The position numbers and the translations under genes were made by a program. From Tenodera sinensis (taxonomy: Eukaryota; Arthropoda; Insecta; Mantodea; Mantidae): 64,000 nt of DNA. The stretch's first letter is position 1, and each line of letters opens with the position of its first letter. The DNA lies in the NCBI GenBank assembly GCA_030765045.1, contig CM060965.1, positions 154,166,374 through 154,230,373 on the forward strand, in the 5' to 3' direction. The notes beneath the pieces are model-generated. The model ran no database searches and was not told the DNA's origin. It saw nothing but the letters and a program-made list of their open reading frames with translations. Positions 38,141 to 48,410 of this stretch are shown in pieces.

Positions 38141-38560
38141 AGTCTGTGGACAGCATAACTCAAAAACGAAAGGTCGGTTAAAAACCAAAGTCGGTATTTA
38201 AGTTTAATGCCTTTCAAAGATGAGACACGAAAATTTGGAAGAAAATAGCCCCATCCTAAACCACCCTTTACATGCAAAGTTTTTCGAAATGTTATTTTCT
38301 TAAAAATGGCTCTAATGATTTTGATTAAAATGCCACATGTTTGATATATGTTTATGACAAATGTATATTTTGAATTTTCTATGTAGTCCTATTTACTATG
38401 GATGACTTTTGAATAACTCGTAAACCGTAAGAGATATACAAAATCTTACTGTACAAAAACTGTAGATGTCACTAAAACACACAATTTATGTGTGAATCAA
38501 TTTTTTTGTAGAGTGAACCATTTCGGAGATATTCCTTGTTATGTGTGTCAATTCAAAGAG
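37963..38560 (+). repeat. HX copy 9, left part, with about 80-bp GT tract
   Basis: It starts at AGTATTGTATTCCACCC with no preceding ACTTTCTCTAC, because it is fused to the end of copy 8. GT run 38059-38138. It stops in the core near TTCCTTGTTATGTGTGTCAA and is followed by an inverted 5' block. Confidence 0.8.
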
Positions 38561-38652
38561 TCTCAAAGTATATATTTCCGGTGAAATCTCGACATCGAAT
38601 TTTTGGCTGGAATACAATACTTCGTCCTACGTACCAGTAGAGAAAGTAAAAA
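38561..38652 (-). repeat. HX copy 10, inverted 5' block only
   Basis: TATTTCCGGTGAAATCTCG through CAATACTTCGTCC to CCAGTAGAGAAAGTAAAAA is the reverse complement of the HX 5' end. With copy 9 it makes another fold-back junction. Confidence 0.8.
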
Positions 38653-38669
38653 GGTAAATAACACAAGTC

Positions 38670-39445
38670 CCATGAATTATAGGTAGAGGAGATCAGCCTC
38701 AACGTAACAGTAAATAGAAATCTCAGTGTCATTATCAAGATTAGCTAGGGAAATATGTTAAGGATAAAATATCTGAACAAGAAGCTGGATTTACAACAGG
38801 AAGTCATGCGCTGATATTTTTACAAGTAGTAAAAACATTGGAAAAATGGTATCTAAAGGCAAGGAATTACATTTTATATTTGTGAATCATAAAAAAGCAT
38901 GGCGGCGCCGTGGCCGAGTGGTTACACTGTTCGCCTGTCACCAAAGCGGGCCAGGTTTGATCCCAGGGACAAGCATGTAGTTTCTGTGGTGGACGAGCGA
39001 CGTCTGGGCGGGTTTTCTGTGGGTTCTCTGGTTTCCTCCGCCACTCGTTCCACCAATTGCTCCATCATCACTTTTCCATTCATCCATTTTGCCTTCATTT
39101 CATTTCATCCTCTTCCTCAGTATCATACCTGGTGGTGGTCTGACCTTCCGTTTCTAGGTTTTATCCTGTCCGGTCCATAGGTTACTCCGCAACCCGACAG
39201 ACTCTGACGCTAGGCACTGACTTTTAAGTCCCAGGGAGGGTAATCAGATAAAGAAGAAGAGGAAGAAAAAGCATACGGTTCATTACCTATGGATAAAGTA
39301 TGGGATCCCTTATTAAAAACTCATTTACCTGAGCTACTTTTTGAGTTTATAAACGGGCTATATGATTGTGGTGCATCGGTGAAGATCGGGAATAAAATCT
39401 CGAAAGAATTTCGAGTAACCAAAGGTCTAAGACAAGGATGTGCCA
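38670..39445 (+). pseudogene. LINE reverse-transcriptase fragment interrupted by a SINE
   Basis: Before the SINE, frames give SEQEAGFTTGSHALIFLQVV, then a KKA(Y) segment corresponding to the RT motif around the first catalytic aspartate (here degenerate, NHKKAY instead of DxxKAFD). After the SINE, 39289-39440 gives LYDCGASVKIGNKISKEFRV and TKGLRQGC, the RT motif 4 region. The reading frame is lost in a CA-rich stretch at 39447. This fragment belongs to a different LINE lineage from that at 1991-7977. It is non-functional. Confidence 0.7.
38901..39265 (+). repeat. SINE-B, complete, inserted in LINE fragment
   Basis: The insert is flanked by a 9-bp duplication AAAAAGCAT (38892-38900 and 39266-39274). 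The tRNA-like head has box A TGGCCGAGTGGTTA and box B AGGTTTGATCCC. The central block is GGGTTCTCTGGTTTCCTCCG and the tail is an AAG-type repeat (AAGAAGAAGAGGAAG). Removing it restores the continuity of the RT fragment. Confidence 0.85.
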
Positions 39446-39634
39446 TACACACACATACACACACGCACCACCGTGACTCAGATAGAAGCTTCGCGAACTT
39501 TCTCGATCCGTTTTTGTTTCTACCGCCCATTGCTACTTGTCACGTACACACAGTCGCGCGAGGCAGCCCGACCTTTAACTTCTCCAACCGCTCGTTGACC
39601 CGGCATGTGGTGTGCCGACCCCAACGTCACGATA
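39446..39634. other. CA-rich spacer, unassigned
   Basis: A short CA run at 39446-39470 follows the LINE fragment. The rest is locally GC-rich but not recognised. Confidence 0.35.
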
Positions 39635-39690
39635 AGTTTGTATAAGAGGGAGTAGAGAAAGTAATGTGAGTGCAATATAACATATTTTTT
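39635..39690 (+). repeat. HX 3' end fragment (copy 11a)
   Basis: GAGTAGAGAAAGTAATGTGA followed by GTGCAATATAACATATTTTT matches the HX 3' terminus with the hairpin partly decayed. Confidence 0.65.
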
Positions 39691-39719
39691 GTTTATTTTT
39701 TAGTTATGCTGTGCACACT

Positions 39720-39885
39720 CACAAACATCCACACCCATTACACATATTTTTCTAAAACGGCTTCTTTTGGGTTCACGAGACCCTAATACGCTATTTCCGA
39801 TGAAATCTTTGTATCGATATTTTGGGTGGATCAAATTACCCGTATTTTATTGCGTAAGTACATAATAAAGAAAGTAATAAAAATA
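39720..39885 (-). repeat. HX 5' block, inverted, diverged (copy 11b)
   Basis: TTTCTAAAACGGCTTCTTTT, ATTTCCGATGAAATC and TTTTGGGTGGATCAAAT match the reverse complement of the HX 5' block, ending near AAAGAAAGTAATAAAAA. With 11a it forms another inverted pair. Confidence 0.65.
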
Positions 39886-40572
39886 AAAAGTTAGAAATTT
39901 AATACTGTATACACACACTCCAATCTCTCTTTCAATAATTGCACATAAATTAGCAATTACTCATGTGTTACTGACAACAAAATGAAATTGTAAACTAATC
40001 ATGTGGAGTATTTAGCAAACAAACAAAATTGAGGTTTCTATTGCGTTAGTAAACCCTTGACGTTATTGTAAATACGTTAGGAAACGCATTACACATTTAT
40101 CAAAATCCCAGTTATATCAGTGGTGAAATGGGCTGATGTTTTTATTATAGCTGCAGTTTAAACATTACATTTTTGCTCTTTCTGTTTACAGCTTCAGGGC
40201 AACGAACTCGACGTGCCGCTTCCTAGCAACCCTTTCCACTTTCCGTTCATTACCAGGGCGTTTTTATCCCCATCACGTGCCTCCATATTGAAATTAAGAA
40301 ACTGATGGTATTTCTTCCGCATAATCAGTTAAAAGGTTTCTAGCCGACGTGGGTCGAGGTTGGCAGCAATGATCAATGTGCTTACCTTCACCTCGATAAT
40401 ATCAAGAAAATGAGAAATTGGAAAATGTCTCCCGCTTAACATTCATTCCTAACTACGGAGAAAAGCGTTTCTTGGTGCATTGACCTCTTAGACATTGCTG
40501 TATGAAATGTTTTATTAAAACTGATAAGGTGATGCTTTTGCCTTCCTATTCAAGGCAGCAAATTCTCCAAAG
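39886..40572. other. Unassigned stretch
   Basis: No gene or repeat is recognised. The last 8 bp, CTCCAAAG (40565-40572), are the hAT target site. Confidence 0.45.
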
Positions 40573-41298
40573 CACTGGTATTCAACCTTTTTCCTCCTCG
40601 TACCCCCAAAGACAATTTTCCACCCTACCCTGTAACCTTAGGGTATTCCTTAAATCATATAATACATAACCATATCTAAAGTAGATTATAAAAGCTATAA
40701 TTTATTAAATACTACAAAAAGGAGTGTTGTGCTATAAAATGAATAAAATAAATACAAGAACCGTGTTATAGATATCACAAACACAATGTTATTATACAAA
40801 TTTGTGTATTTTTTTGGTTTATTAATGAGATGGTTGTTTTCTGGATACCAGTTTCTCTATTCGTGGTTGAATCTTCGTTAGTATCAGTATCGATGGTGAT
40901 TCTGAGTTCAAGCGAGTTTTGTTAATTGCTTTATTAATTTTACGTTTTCCTCTTGTAACTAATTTACCCATTTTAGAACAGAAGCTAAAATATGTGGTCC
41001 TCTACAACAATAATAAAAAGAAATTCAAAGGTGATAATCTTAAAATAAGTTCACATTTGCAGACATTTATTGTCGGCATTTAAAACAAGGATTACAAATC
41101 GTTAGTGAGCATAGTTGTAAGATGTTTTTGGGTAGACCGGTAGAGTAAGCAAAATGGATTATTAAACTGAGGGCAATTCAAACCTCTCTAGCTGAAATTT
41201 TTTCATTATTTGTAATAATTCAGGAAACACTGTATGCGTATTTTAAATGTTACGTACCCCTTAAGTAATCTTCGTGTACCCCAGGTAGAGTATCTCTC
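40573..41298 (-). mobile_element. hAT remnant, internally deleted, 726 bp
   Basis: Ends CACTGGTATTCAACC and GGTAGAGTATCTCTC are imperfect inverted repeats, flanked by an 8-bp duplication with one mismatch (CTCCAAAG 40565-40572, CTCTAAAG 41299-41306). Sub-terminal GTACCCC motifs occur near both ends. Interior segments such as TTTTCTGGATACCAG align with the transposase remnant at 42299-43532, so this is a shortened relative. It lies in minus orientation relative to the transposase. Confidence 0.75.
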
Positions 41299-41639
41299 CT
41301 CTAAAGTAATATTTTGAAAAACGATATCAGAAAAAGCTGATGTGTTGCATTTGCATGATCTTCTTTACTCAGTTTTCAAGAAAGCCGTTGTTACAAAAGT
41401 TTTTTTACACGATTCGTTGTAGGCAATGAAGTAGTCAGATATTTTTTCAAAAACATATGGTTATATAATAGCTTTGAGATTCCATGCTGTCCACGAAAAG
41501 AAAATAGTGTTCACCAATTTAGAAAATGATCAGTATTTTAAAATTGAAGCCAATGACATGCAAATGGTTAACGCACATGACCAAGTATTTGACAAATTGT
41601 GTCTTCCATCAGGTCTACATATTTGTTCCAACATATTTT
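41299..41639. other. Unassigned spacer
   Basis: AT-rich, no recognised feature. Confidence 0.4.
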
Positions 41640-42044
41640 GACTAACTCTTATGGTTCACCAATAACTGTAGCAAAAGTAATTATATGCAGAAGATTTCAC
41701 ACAGAGCTTTCTAGCTTATTCCAGGATTTCAATATATAGATTTCATTTGTCATGCAAATGTTTTAAACATACGGTAATGTATGTATCATTAAAAGCCATT
41801 TCTGAGAAAATAATGAAAACTTTCCTCGTAAAGGGTGATTTGGGCTAGGGGATTTTCCTGAAACTCTTAGTGTCACACCCTTCGATGGACTTAAACCCAA
41901 GTTTGGGTTATAACTGGCTTTTCGCTGATAAGTTATGTTGTTCACAGACACACATATTTCCGATGAAATCTTATTATTGAATTTTTGGGTAGTATGCCAT
42001 ACTTCCTCTATATAACTATAGATAATCAGTAGAAAAAGTAATAA
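41640..42044 (-). repeat. HX copy 12, inverted, diverged, GT tract almost lost
   Basis: It contains TTTCATTTGTCATGCAAATG, AACCCAAGTTTGGGTTATAA, CACAGACACACATATTTCCG and TTTTTGGGTAGTATGCCATA, and ends AGTAGAAAAAGTAATAAG. The microsatellite has shrunk to CACAGACACACA and the 5' block follows directly, so part of the block is deleted. Probably one of the oldest copies. Confidence 0.7.
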
Positions 42045-42298
42045 GTAACATAAATAATAGGTTTAAAAATTCTGTGCTTTTCTCATGATTTAAGGTACCG
42101 AGAAAATATATTTGGCTATTTAACCAAATTAGTTAATTGATCAGATAGTGCTATTTTGACAGCTTTCTTTAGAGTGCATGTAAAGCCATACTCATAACAT
42201 GCAGCATCATTTCTAAGTATATTTTTATGTATTGTTTTGTTATTTATTTTACTTCCTATAACCACTGATAGTTGTTATAGAGCTGAAGATTAATTTAG
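42045..42298. other. Unassigned spacer
   Basis: AT-rich and without recognised features. It ends in TAATTTAG, the probable hAT target site. Confidence 0.4.
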
Positions 42299-43532
42299 CA
42301 TATGGTATTCAAACTTTTTCCTCCAGGTACCCCCAAAGACAGTTTTCCATATCATCCTGTACCCCTATGCCTAGCCCTAGAATTATCATTAATTAAATTA
42401 ATTATACAGCATAACCATATCTAAAATAGATTATAAAATGCATTACTTATTAAGTGCAATAAAATGAGAATTATGTTATAAATGTGTAAAATAAATACGG
42501 ATCACCTTACAGATGATACAAAACAAATTACATGGATGTGTATATGCTTCTGACCTGTCATAAGATCCTGGGCTTGTTTTCTGGACACCAGCTCCTCTTT
42601 CGTGACTGAATCTTTGTTAGAGAGAATATCAAACACTGGTGATTCTAGATTCAAGCGATTTCTTTGTTTCCTTTTGATTACTATCAATATAGAGAAACTC
42701 TCCTCATACAAATAAGTAGAGAGGAATGAAGAATGTGCGGAACGGCAGTGTTACTAACTTCCGTGTGCTCTTTGCGTGTCTAACAACAGAAATAAAAAAT
42801 TGATTTATGTTCTATTTTTATTTTCAAGGACTGTCAATAGACATTTATAATAGGCATTTTAATTTTATGGGAACATCAGAAGAATTATTGGCAGTGGTGC
42901 GAACCGGATTTGTAATCCACTGTTGTGTATTATCGTCTTTCTCAATTTCTGGAAGATATTTTAAAAACTGTAACCTGAGATTTTGTAGCTGAAATTTTAT
43001 TTCCAAACGTCTATCAGCAATAGTAACTTTATTTTGTCCACTATGTTCTAGCACAGATGATAGAGCTGCAATGTTCCCTTTATTAAAGTAATCAATTCAA
43101 CATAAAAATCCTTTGAAACCTCCTTACACTCTAATGAGCTTTAAAATATTGGTATCAAAACCTTGTAGTTGAAGATTTACCTCGTTAAAATTGTTGACTA
43201 TGTCGATCAAATAAGCATTCTGGCAAATTCTTTCGTATTTTTAAAATTTTTCACCAGATCGGATTTCAATTTAGTAAGGGAAAGTTTTACCCCATTTTTC
43301 AGTTAAGAACTCGCAGCTGCAAGATATCATTGTTGGGTAGATCGGTAGAATAAGCAAAATGGGTTCTTCTTTGACAGAGGACAATTCCAAAACTTCTGGC
43401 TGGATTATTTTTCGTTATTTGTGATATTCAGGAAACATATTATACCAACTGTATGCGTATTTTAAATGATATGTACCCGCAAAGAAGTCTTCGCGTACTC
43501 CTATGGGTACGCGTACCCAGGTTGACTATGTC
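42299..43532 (-). mobile_element. hAT element remnant with transposase relic
   Basis: The left end CATATGGTATTCAAAC and right end GGTTGACTATGTC match the ends of the element at 40573-41298. Flanking TAATTTAG (42291-42298) and TGATTTAG (43533-43540) make a probable 8-bp duplication with one mismatch. The right sub-terminal region carries GGGTACGCGTACCC, an inverted motif typical of this hAT group. Confidence 0.75.
42502..43190 (-). pseudogene. hAT transposase C-terminal relic
   Basis: On the minus strand, 43190-43140 gives NEVNLQLQGF, 43054-42845 gives KFQLQNLRLQFLKYLPEIEK and QWITNPVRTT, and 42711-42502 gives SFSILIVIKRKQRNRLNLES followed by ELVSRKQAQ. These are in the order expected for a hAT transposase ending in its dimerisation domain (ESFS...KQRNRLN). 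Several frameshifts and stops are present and the catalytic domain is missing. It cannot be active. Confidence 0.7.
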
Positions 43533-43540
43533 TGATTTAG

Positions 43541-44328
43541 AACACACTGTGTTAAGGTGTAGCCATTTCCCTTACAGAGCTGTAGATCGGACTGCAGTGT
43601 GCCAGGCTTCCCTAGCTCTGCATTTGCTTAATGTTTTAATTAATCGTGGTGTTGATTCGTTCTTTATACACCTTACTGTTAACGAAATTCCAGACGAAAA
43701 GTCTCCGAGTGTCACCTTTGAAGAGCGCGCCATTCTAAGCTTCAGTGAACCTCCCACAGATTCAGTGAACCTCCCACAGGTTCACCCATTGGAAATAATT
43801 CTCTTGGGGCCGTCTGCGTCAACTCTGGCGAAATGAAGTGGTGCATCATTTAGCTAGGCACCAGACACCAAAGAAGTGTCATGAGAATCTTCCCCTGTAA
43901 CTTCTGTTCTCATCCGCGCCAGCAAAGGTTGTTATTTCACATATGTTTGTACTGTGTACATCAATGAATAAAGTGCGCGTAAAGAAATCGCTTTATTGCA
44001 TCACTCCGGGGCCACATGCATTCGCAATGGCAGAACACATTACGGCTACGCGTATAAGCATAATACTTATGCATTTTACGCTACTAAAAGGATATACTTA
44101 TTTGAACTAAATAATATGCAGCGCATGGAAATTAACTGTCACTTGCGCCATCTCTGGAGCACAATAAAACTTTTTCGTTTTCTGCTTACAAACTCGAAAC
44201 CAATCTCCAGAAGCAGATTATGGAGGGAAGTTTGGGATCCGAATTAACTGCCAACAGCACTTTAAGTTGGTGGGTTCATTGTCAACCAACAACTGGTCAA
44301 CTTTTGGATTGTAGATGTCACAAATTCG
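43541..44328. other. Unassigned stretch
   Basis: It contains a perfect 20-bp tandem duplication at 43741-43780 (unit TTCAGTGAACCTCCCACAGA with one end mismatch) and an AATAAA at 43963-43968. The frame 43453-43836 starts inside the hAT end, so I do not call it a gene. Confidence 0.4.
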
Positions 44329-44589
44329 TCAGAATATCCAGCACTTGTCTAGCGCACGCTCTCTTCTTGCCGGGAGTTTTGGCTTCACCAACTGAGGATT
44401 TTTCTTTGCGTACCTGTAAATACTTGAAACTGATACATCGGTAAACTTCGATGTTAATTTCAACAGGTCATCTACAGCAAGTTCGGGATATTTCTCGCAG
44501 AACTTGTTAAACACGCTCAATATTGTCTTTTCATCACTTCGTAACGGCTTTCTGTGCTTATGTTTCACAACATTCACTTGTTCCGCCAT
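44329..44589 (-). CDS. Small helix-turn-helix protein, transposase N-terminus-like
   Basis: An intact 86-codon frame starts with MAEQVNVVKHKHRKPLRSDE. It has a basic N-terminus and a predicted HTH: residues about 17-60 are helical (EKTILSVFNKFCEKYP, then VDDLLKLTSKFTD), and VSVSSIYRYAKKN at about 51-63 looks like a recognition helix. This arrangement resembles the N-terminal DNA-binding part of arthropod DDE transposases that begin with a KRK...SDEK segment. It ends abruptly (LDKCWIF) with no catalytic domain. It may be a truncated transposon ORF or a first exon. No inverted repeats were identified around it. Function is unproven. Confidence 0.35.
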   Translation of the reverse strand: MAEQVNVVKHKHRKPLRSDEKTILSVFNKFCEKYPELAVDDLLKLTSKFTDVSVSSIYRYAKKNPQLVKPKLPARRERALDKCWIF

Positions 44590-45237
44590 GTTACTTTCAT
44601 AGTGAATGATGCGCGCGCCGAATGAGTTAGGCTGGTTACAAATTTACTTAGCTGCGTATTCTTACATTTCCACTATGCTTAGTACGCTTAGTTGGTACTT
44701 TAGCAAACTTAGTGAGATTTCAGACCTTAGTAATAGTATTTTTAAAATGGATTAATTAGACGACGAAAGCGTCAAGAAGGCGTTCTGTGGTCCAAATGCA
44801 CGTGGTTTTGTTTACATATACTTTATTCACTTCATATACATAGTAATAGTGTGTACCATTGCATCTCAGCTGTAAAACAAATTCTTGGCTGAACTTTTGC
44901 TTGCGGCCTTTTGAGTTCCTAATCCAGGAGTCACAGCAAGGGTGGAGAACTGGACAGAAATTTTAGATTCATTTCCTTATTTTCACATGCTTTTTATGAA
45001 GAAACAATATTTTTCTGCTCTATGATATTTTCAATAAGAAGGCAGCTATTTTTCTTTTCCATAGATTCACAAGGATGTTCACAACATTAATGATGTTTTA
45101 ATGTGGAATGTCTTCCGTTGTCAGCAATACATTGGCTAGAACGCTATGGAATTAATGTTATTATTGATTAAATAGTGTAAACTCCTTTGTGGTACACTTT
45201 ATATTAAACCATTCTAAGCTTAGAACATTTCTCAAGC
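44590..45237. other. Unassigned AT-rich stretch
   Basis: It includes short repeats of CTTAGT near 44650-44720 and no recognised gene. Confidence 0.4.
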
Positions 45238-45289
45238 TAAAAATCTGATTTGTCTCACTCATATGACTTTCTCTGCTATTGTACTATAC

Positions 45290-45560
45290 CAGATCCGCTC
45301 TAAGAGACACACTTTGGTATAACTCCACGCCATACATGTACAGCCTAAGCAGTTGATATGCAATAACTGCTCATTTTCTGTAAACTGATTATTTGATTAT
45401 TTTCTATTTCTATATAACAGTGCAAATTGCACTGTATTACAATAAAACCATTAAACGTATTCATTAGCGCATTTTAAACGTGATACAATAAAGGAAATAT
45501 AGGAGCTATTTTCTACTCTTTGTTTACCTCAAGTGTGCTTCTTATTTCGGAAGGAGTGTA
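45290..45560. repeat. Insert in HX copy 13, related to 10060-10345
   Basis: About 270 bp separates TTGTACTATACC from GTACTTACAAACTCTG, which are adjacent in other HX copies. A possible short duplication TGTACT flanks it. Its content (ATGCAATAACTGCTC, TCTGTAAACTGATT, CTCTTTGTTTACCTCAAG, TTCTTATTTCGGAAGG) parallels 10100-10335. Family unknown. Confidence 0.45.
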
Positions 45561-45799
45561 ACTGTACTTACAAACTCTGATTCCTCTATCTTCATGTTAG
45601 TCGAGATAAACATTTGCAGAAATTATCTTATAAGTGCAAGGAAGACGTTAAGTTATGGTCATTGCTTTTAAAACTTTAAAATTCCGTTTTCTTTGCACGG
45701 AAAAGTTATAAACAAAGTGAGTAACGGTGTTCCACTTGTAAAAAGTTAAAGTATTGTGAAACTCACACAAATAACAAGAAATATCTCCGAAATTGTTCA

Positions 45800-45832
<33 letters not shown>

Positions 45833-46116
45833 CGTCACGTAAATTGAGTGTTTTAACAAGATCTGCATTTTTTGTATTGTAAGATTTGGTCTTTATTTCT
45901 TTACCAGCTATACAAAAGACATCAGGAGTAAGCAGGAATACAGACTATAGCCAGAAAATTCAAAATATACATTTCATTTGCCATAAAATACTTTAAACAT
46001 ATGGCATTTTAATCAAAATCGTTAGACTTTTTGAGAAAATTAAGATTTCCGAAGAATTTTTCGCGTAAAGTGTAGTGTACATTAGAGGAATTTTTTTCAA
46101 AATTTTCGTGTTGCAT

Positions 46117-46120
<4 letters not shown>

Positions 46121-46208
<88 letters not shown>
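46121..46208. repeat. (AT)44 microsatellite with 33-bp tandem duplication after it
   Basis: A pure AT run of 88 bp lies inside HX copy 13. It is followed by a direct duplication of the segment ATTAAACTTAAATAGCAACT with its flanks (46207-46268). This is a cruciform-prone sequence; its length is likely variable. Confidence 0.9.
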
Positions 46209-46212
<4 letters not shown>

Positions 46213-46452
46213 CTTAAATAGCAACTTAGGTTTATATATATATTAAACTTAAATAGCAACTTAGGTTTTTAGACAGACACACGCACGCGCGCGCGTGCGC
46301 AAATATACACACACATACACGGATCCTTTTCCCAAAATTCTTTTTCTGGATTCAGCTGGCCTCAAAAGATTTATTTCCGGTGTAATCTCGATATCGAAAT
46401 TTTAGATGGAATACAATACTTCCCCTACTTACTATACGTAGTAGAGAAAATA

Positions 46453-47228
46453 AAAATAGAGGAAGGCTTGCACAATAACTCTTTTGTCACTCCAGAGCTT
46501 CAACTTTACTCACATGAAAAATCGTAGCGTGGCATAGCCACTTTAAATCAATTGCTTCGCACTTCATTCAGGAAGAATAAAGTTTGCCTTGTTGGTAACC
46601 ATGACAGCATTTTACTAAGCTTTCTCTTATGATGTTCAGGCACGTACTTAATTTCCAGGAGGAAGAATTTGAGATTGGCAGCTTGGAGGAGTTCCTGACG
46701 TTTTCTTTAATAAAACCGAGGTCAGGCACCGTGCACGCTTGGGGTCAGTCTGGGTCACCGGAAGTGGAAACATTACTCTCTAATACCACAACCTTTCTGC
46801 CTTGCTCCATTTCCGAAGGCTATGTTTTTGTCTCAAGCCACCATTAGCGCCTAGTTTTCTCTCGTGGCATCTGAAATCCGGCTCCATCCTTGGAAAGAAT
46901 AAACTTTAACAGCCATAATTTGTTCACACTTCTTGGCAACTGCCTAGTACATAGGTAGATACTACCTCTACCATCTTTCTTAGATCTTAAGGTGTTACCT
47001 CTTTCATATATCTCTTTGTTGGGGAAAATAAAACAGTATTCAAATCCAGCAGATGTCTCCATCACGTGCCTTCCTCATTCCAACTACTATGTTGACTGAC
47101 CGTAAAGATAGCTTGGTTATCGTGGTGGCAACCATATTGGACGCGGGCCTTAAAGGTCACTGATTAGATTATTTATTATAATGCCACAACAAACAAAATA
47201 TGGATTTTTCGTTTTGGTGTTACAGCGC
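46453..47228. other. Unassigned stretch
   Basis: Some locally GC-richer sequence around 46660-46900, but no domain or exon signature that I can support. Confidence 0.4.
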
Positions 47229-47711
<483 letters not shown>

Positions 47712-47864
47712 TAAACGATGCACTAGGAGCATTCAATGTCTATGCCATGGTTTTTATAAGTTTCTTCACAATCTGTGTTCTTTTTTTTTTTTTTTTTCAT
47801 TTATTGAAGCTATTGGCTACACAAAGAAAAAACAGTACGTACGGTCTTCAAAAGGGAAGACAGA
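47712..47864. other. Spacer with T-run
   Basis: A T18-type run at 47780-47798, otherwise unassigned. Confidence 0.4.
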
Positions 47865-48410
47865 ATGTCGAAAACAGACAGCATAAGAATAGGAGTAGAA
47901 TCACTGCAAATTGTAAGAAAATTTAGATATCTTGGACTGAAAATACAGGCAACCTCGAAATCCTTCAGTGTCTTCATTCAGGATACAATAATAAGAGCAG
48001 CTATAACTGGAGACAGTAATGAGACTATTCTAAACAGTAATAACATCAGTCACTATCTGTGGAATTGAGATATGGGAGTAGTTGACAGTAAGTGACATGA
48101 AAAAACTTGTAAATGTTAAATCAAGAATACTAGAGAAAGCCATTGGAGCAGGGAAGAGTGTATTAAGCAAAATGGTATATATGCTCACAAAAGAAACCTT
48201 CTTTATGGAAGGCATAAAATACAGGATGTTATTACCAGCCATAACAACTTACATCGAAGCAAAAGGAAACGTAGATAGATACCAACTTCTTCGGCACAAA
48301 CCGGGAGTGGACAAACAGCAACCAAAAACACAGGCACGCAATCAGAGGACTTGAGATTCACGGATACCACCACAAAATGCTCTGTAGAAATCATTAACAA
48401 ATGATATCCT
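47865..48410 (+). pseudogene. LINE reverse-transcriptase C-terminal remnant
   Basis: 47865-48068 gives VRKFRYLGLKIQATSKSF, matching the RT segment that follows the catalytic core (the F-x-YLG motif). 48082-48260 gives VNVKSRILEKAIGAGKSVLS, MVYMLTKETFFMEGIKY and LLPAITTYIE, a thumb and C-terminal part typical of some arthropod LINEs. Near 48347, GLEIHGYHHKMLC resembles the later His/Cys-rich region. Several frameshifts are present. There is no endonuclease or catalytic centre, so this is a 5'-truncated, dead fragment. Confidence 0.65.

Larger units (their letters stand above)
45238..46452 (-). repeat. HX copy 13, inverted, carrying inserts and microsatellites
   Basis: It reads the HX 3' end first (AAAAATCTGATTTGTCTCAC, GACTTTCTCTGC), then an insert at 45290-45560, then the core, an A29 run (45802-45830), an AT array and the 5' block ending CCCCTACTTACTATACGTAG and TAGAGAAAATAAA. 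The usual GT tract is replaced by CACGCACGCGCGCGCGTG with CACACA. Confidence 0.75.

Noticed and set aside
36795..38277. Frames with poly-Thr-His or poly-Cys-Val
   Set aside because: Readings of the GT tracts in HX copies; the same artefact appears at 1122-1446, 11482-11877 and 49763-49945.
43453..43836. 128-codon open frame
   Set aside because: It begins inside the hAT terminus and contains a recent 20-bp duplication. No recognised domain.
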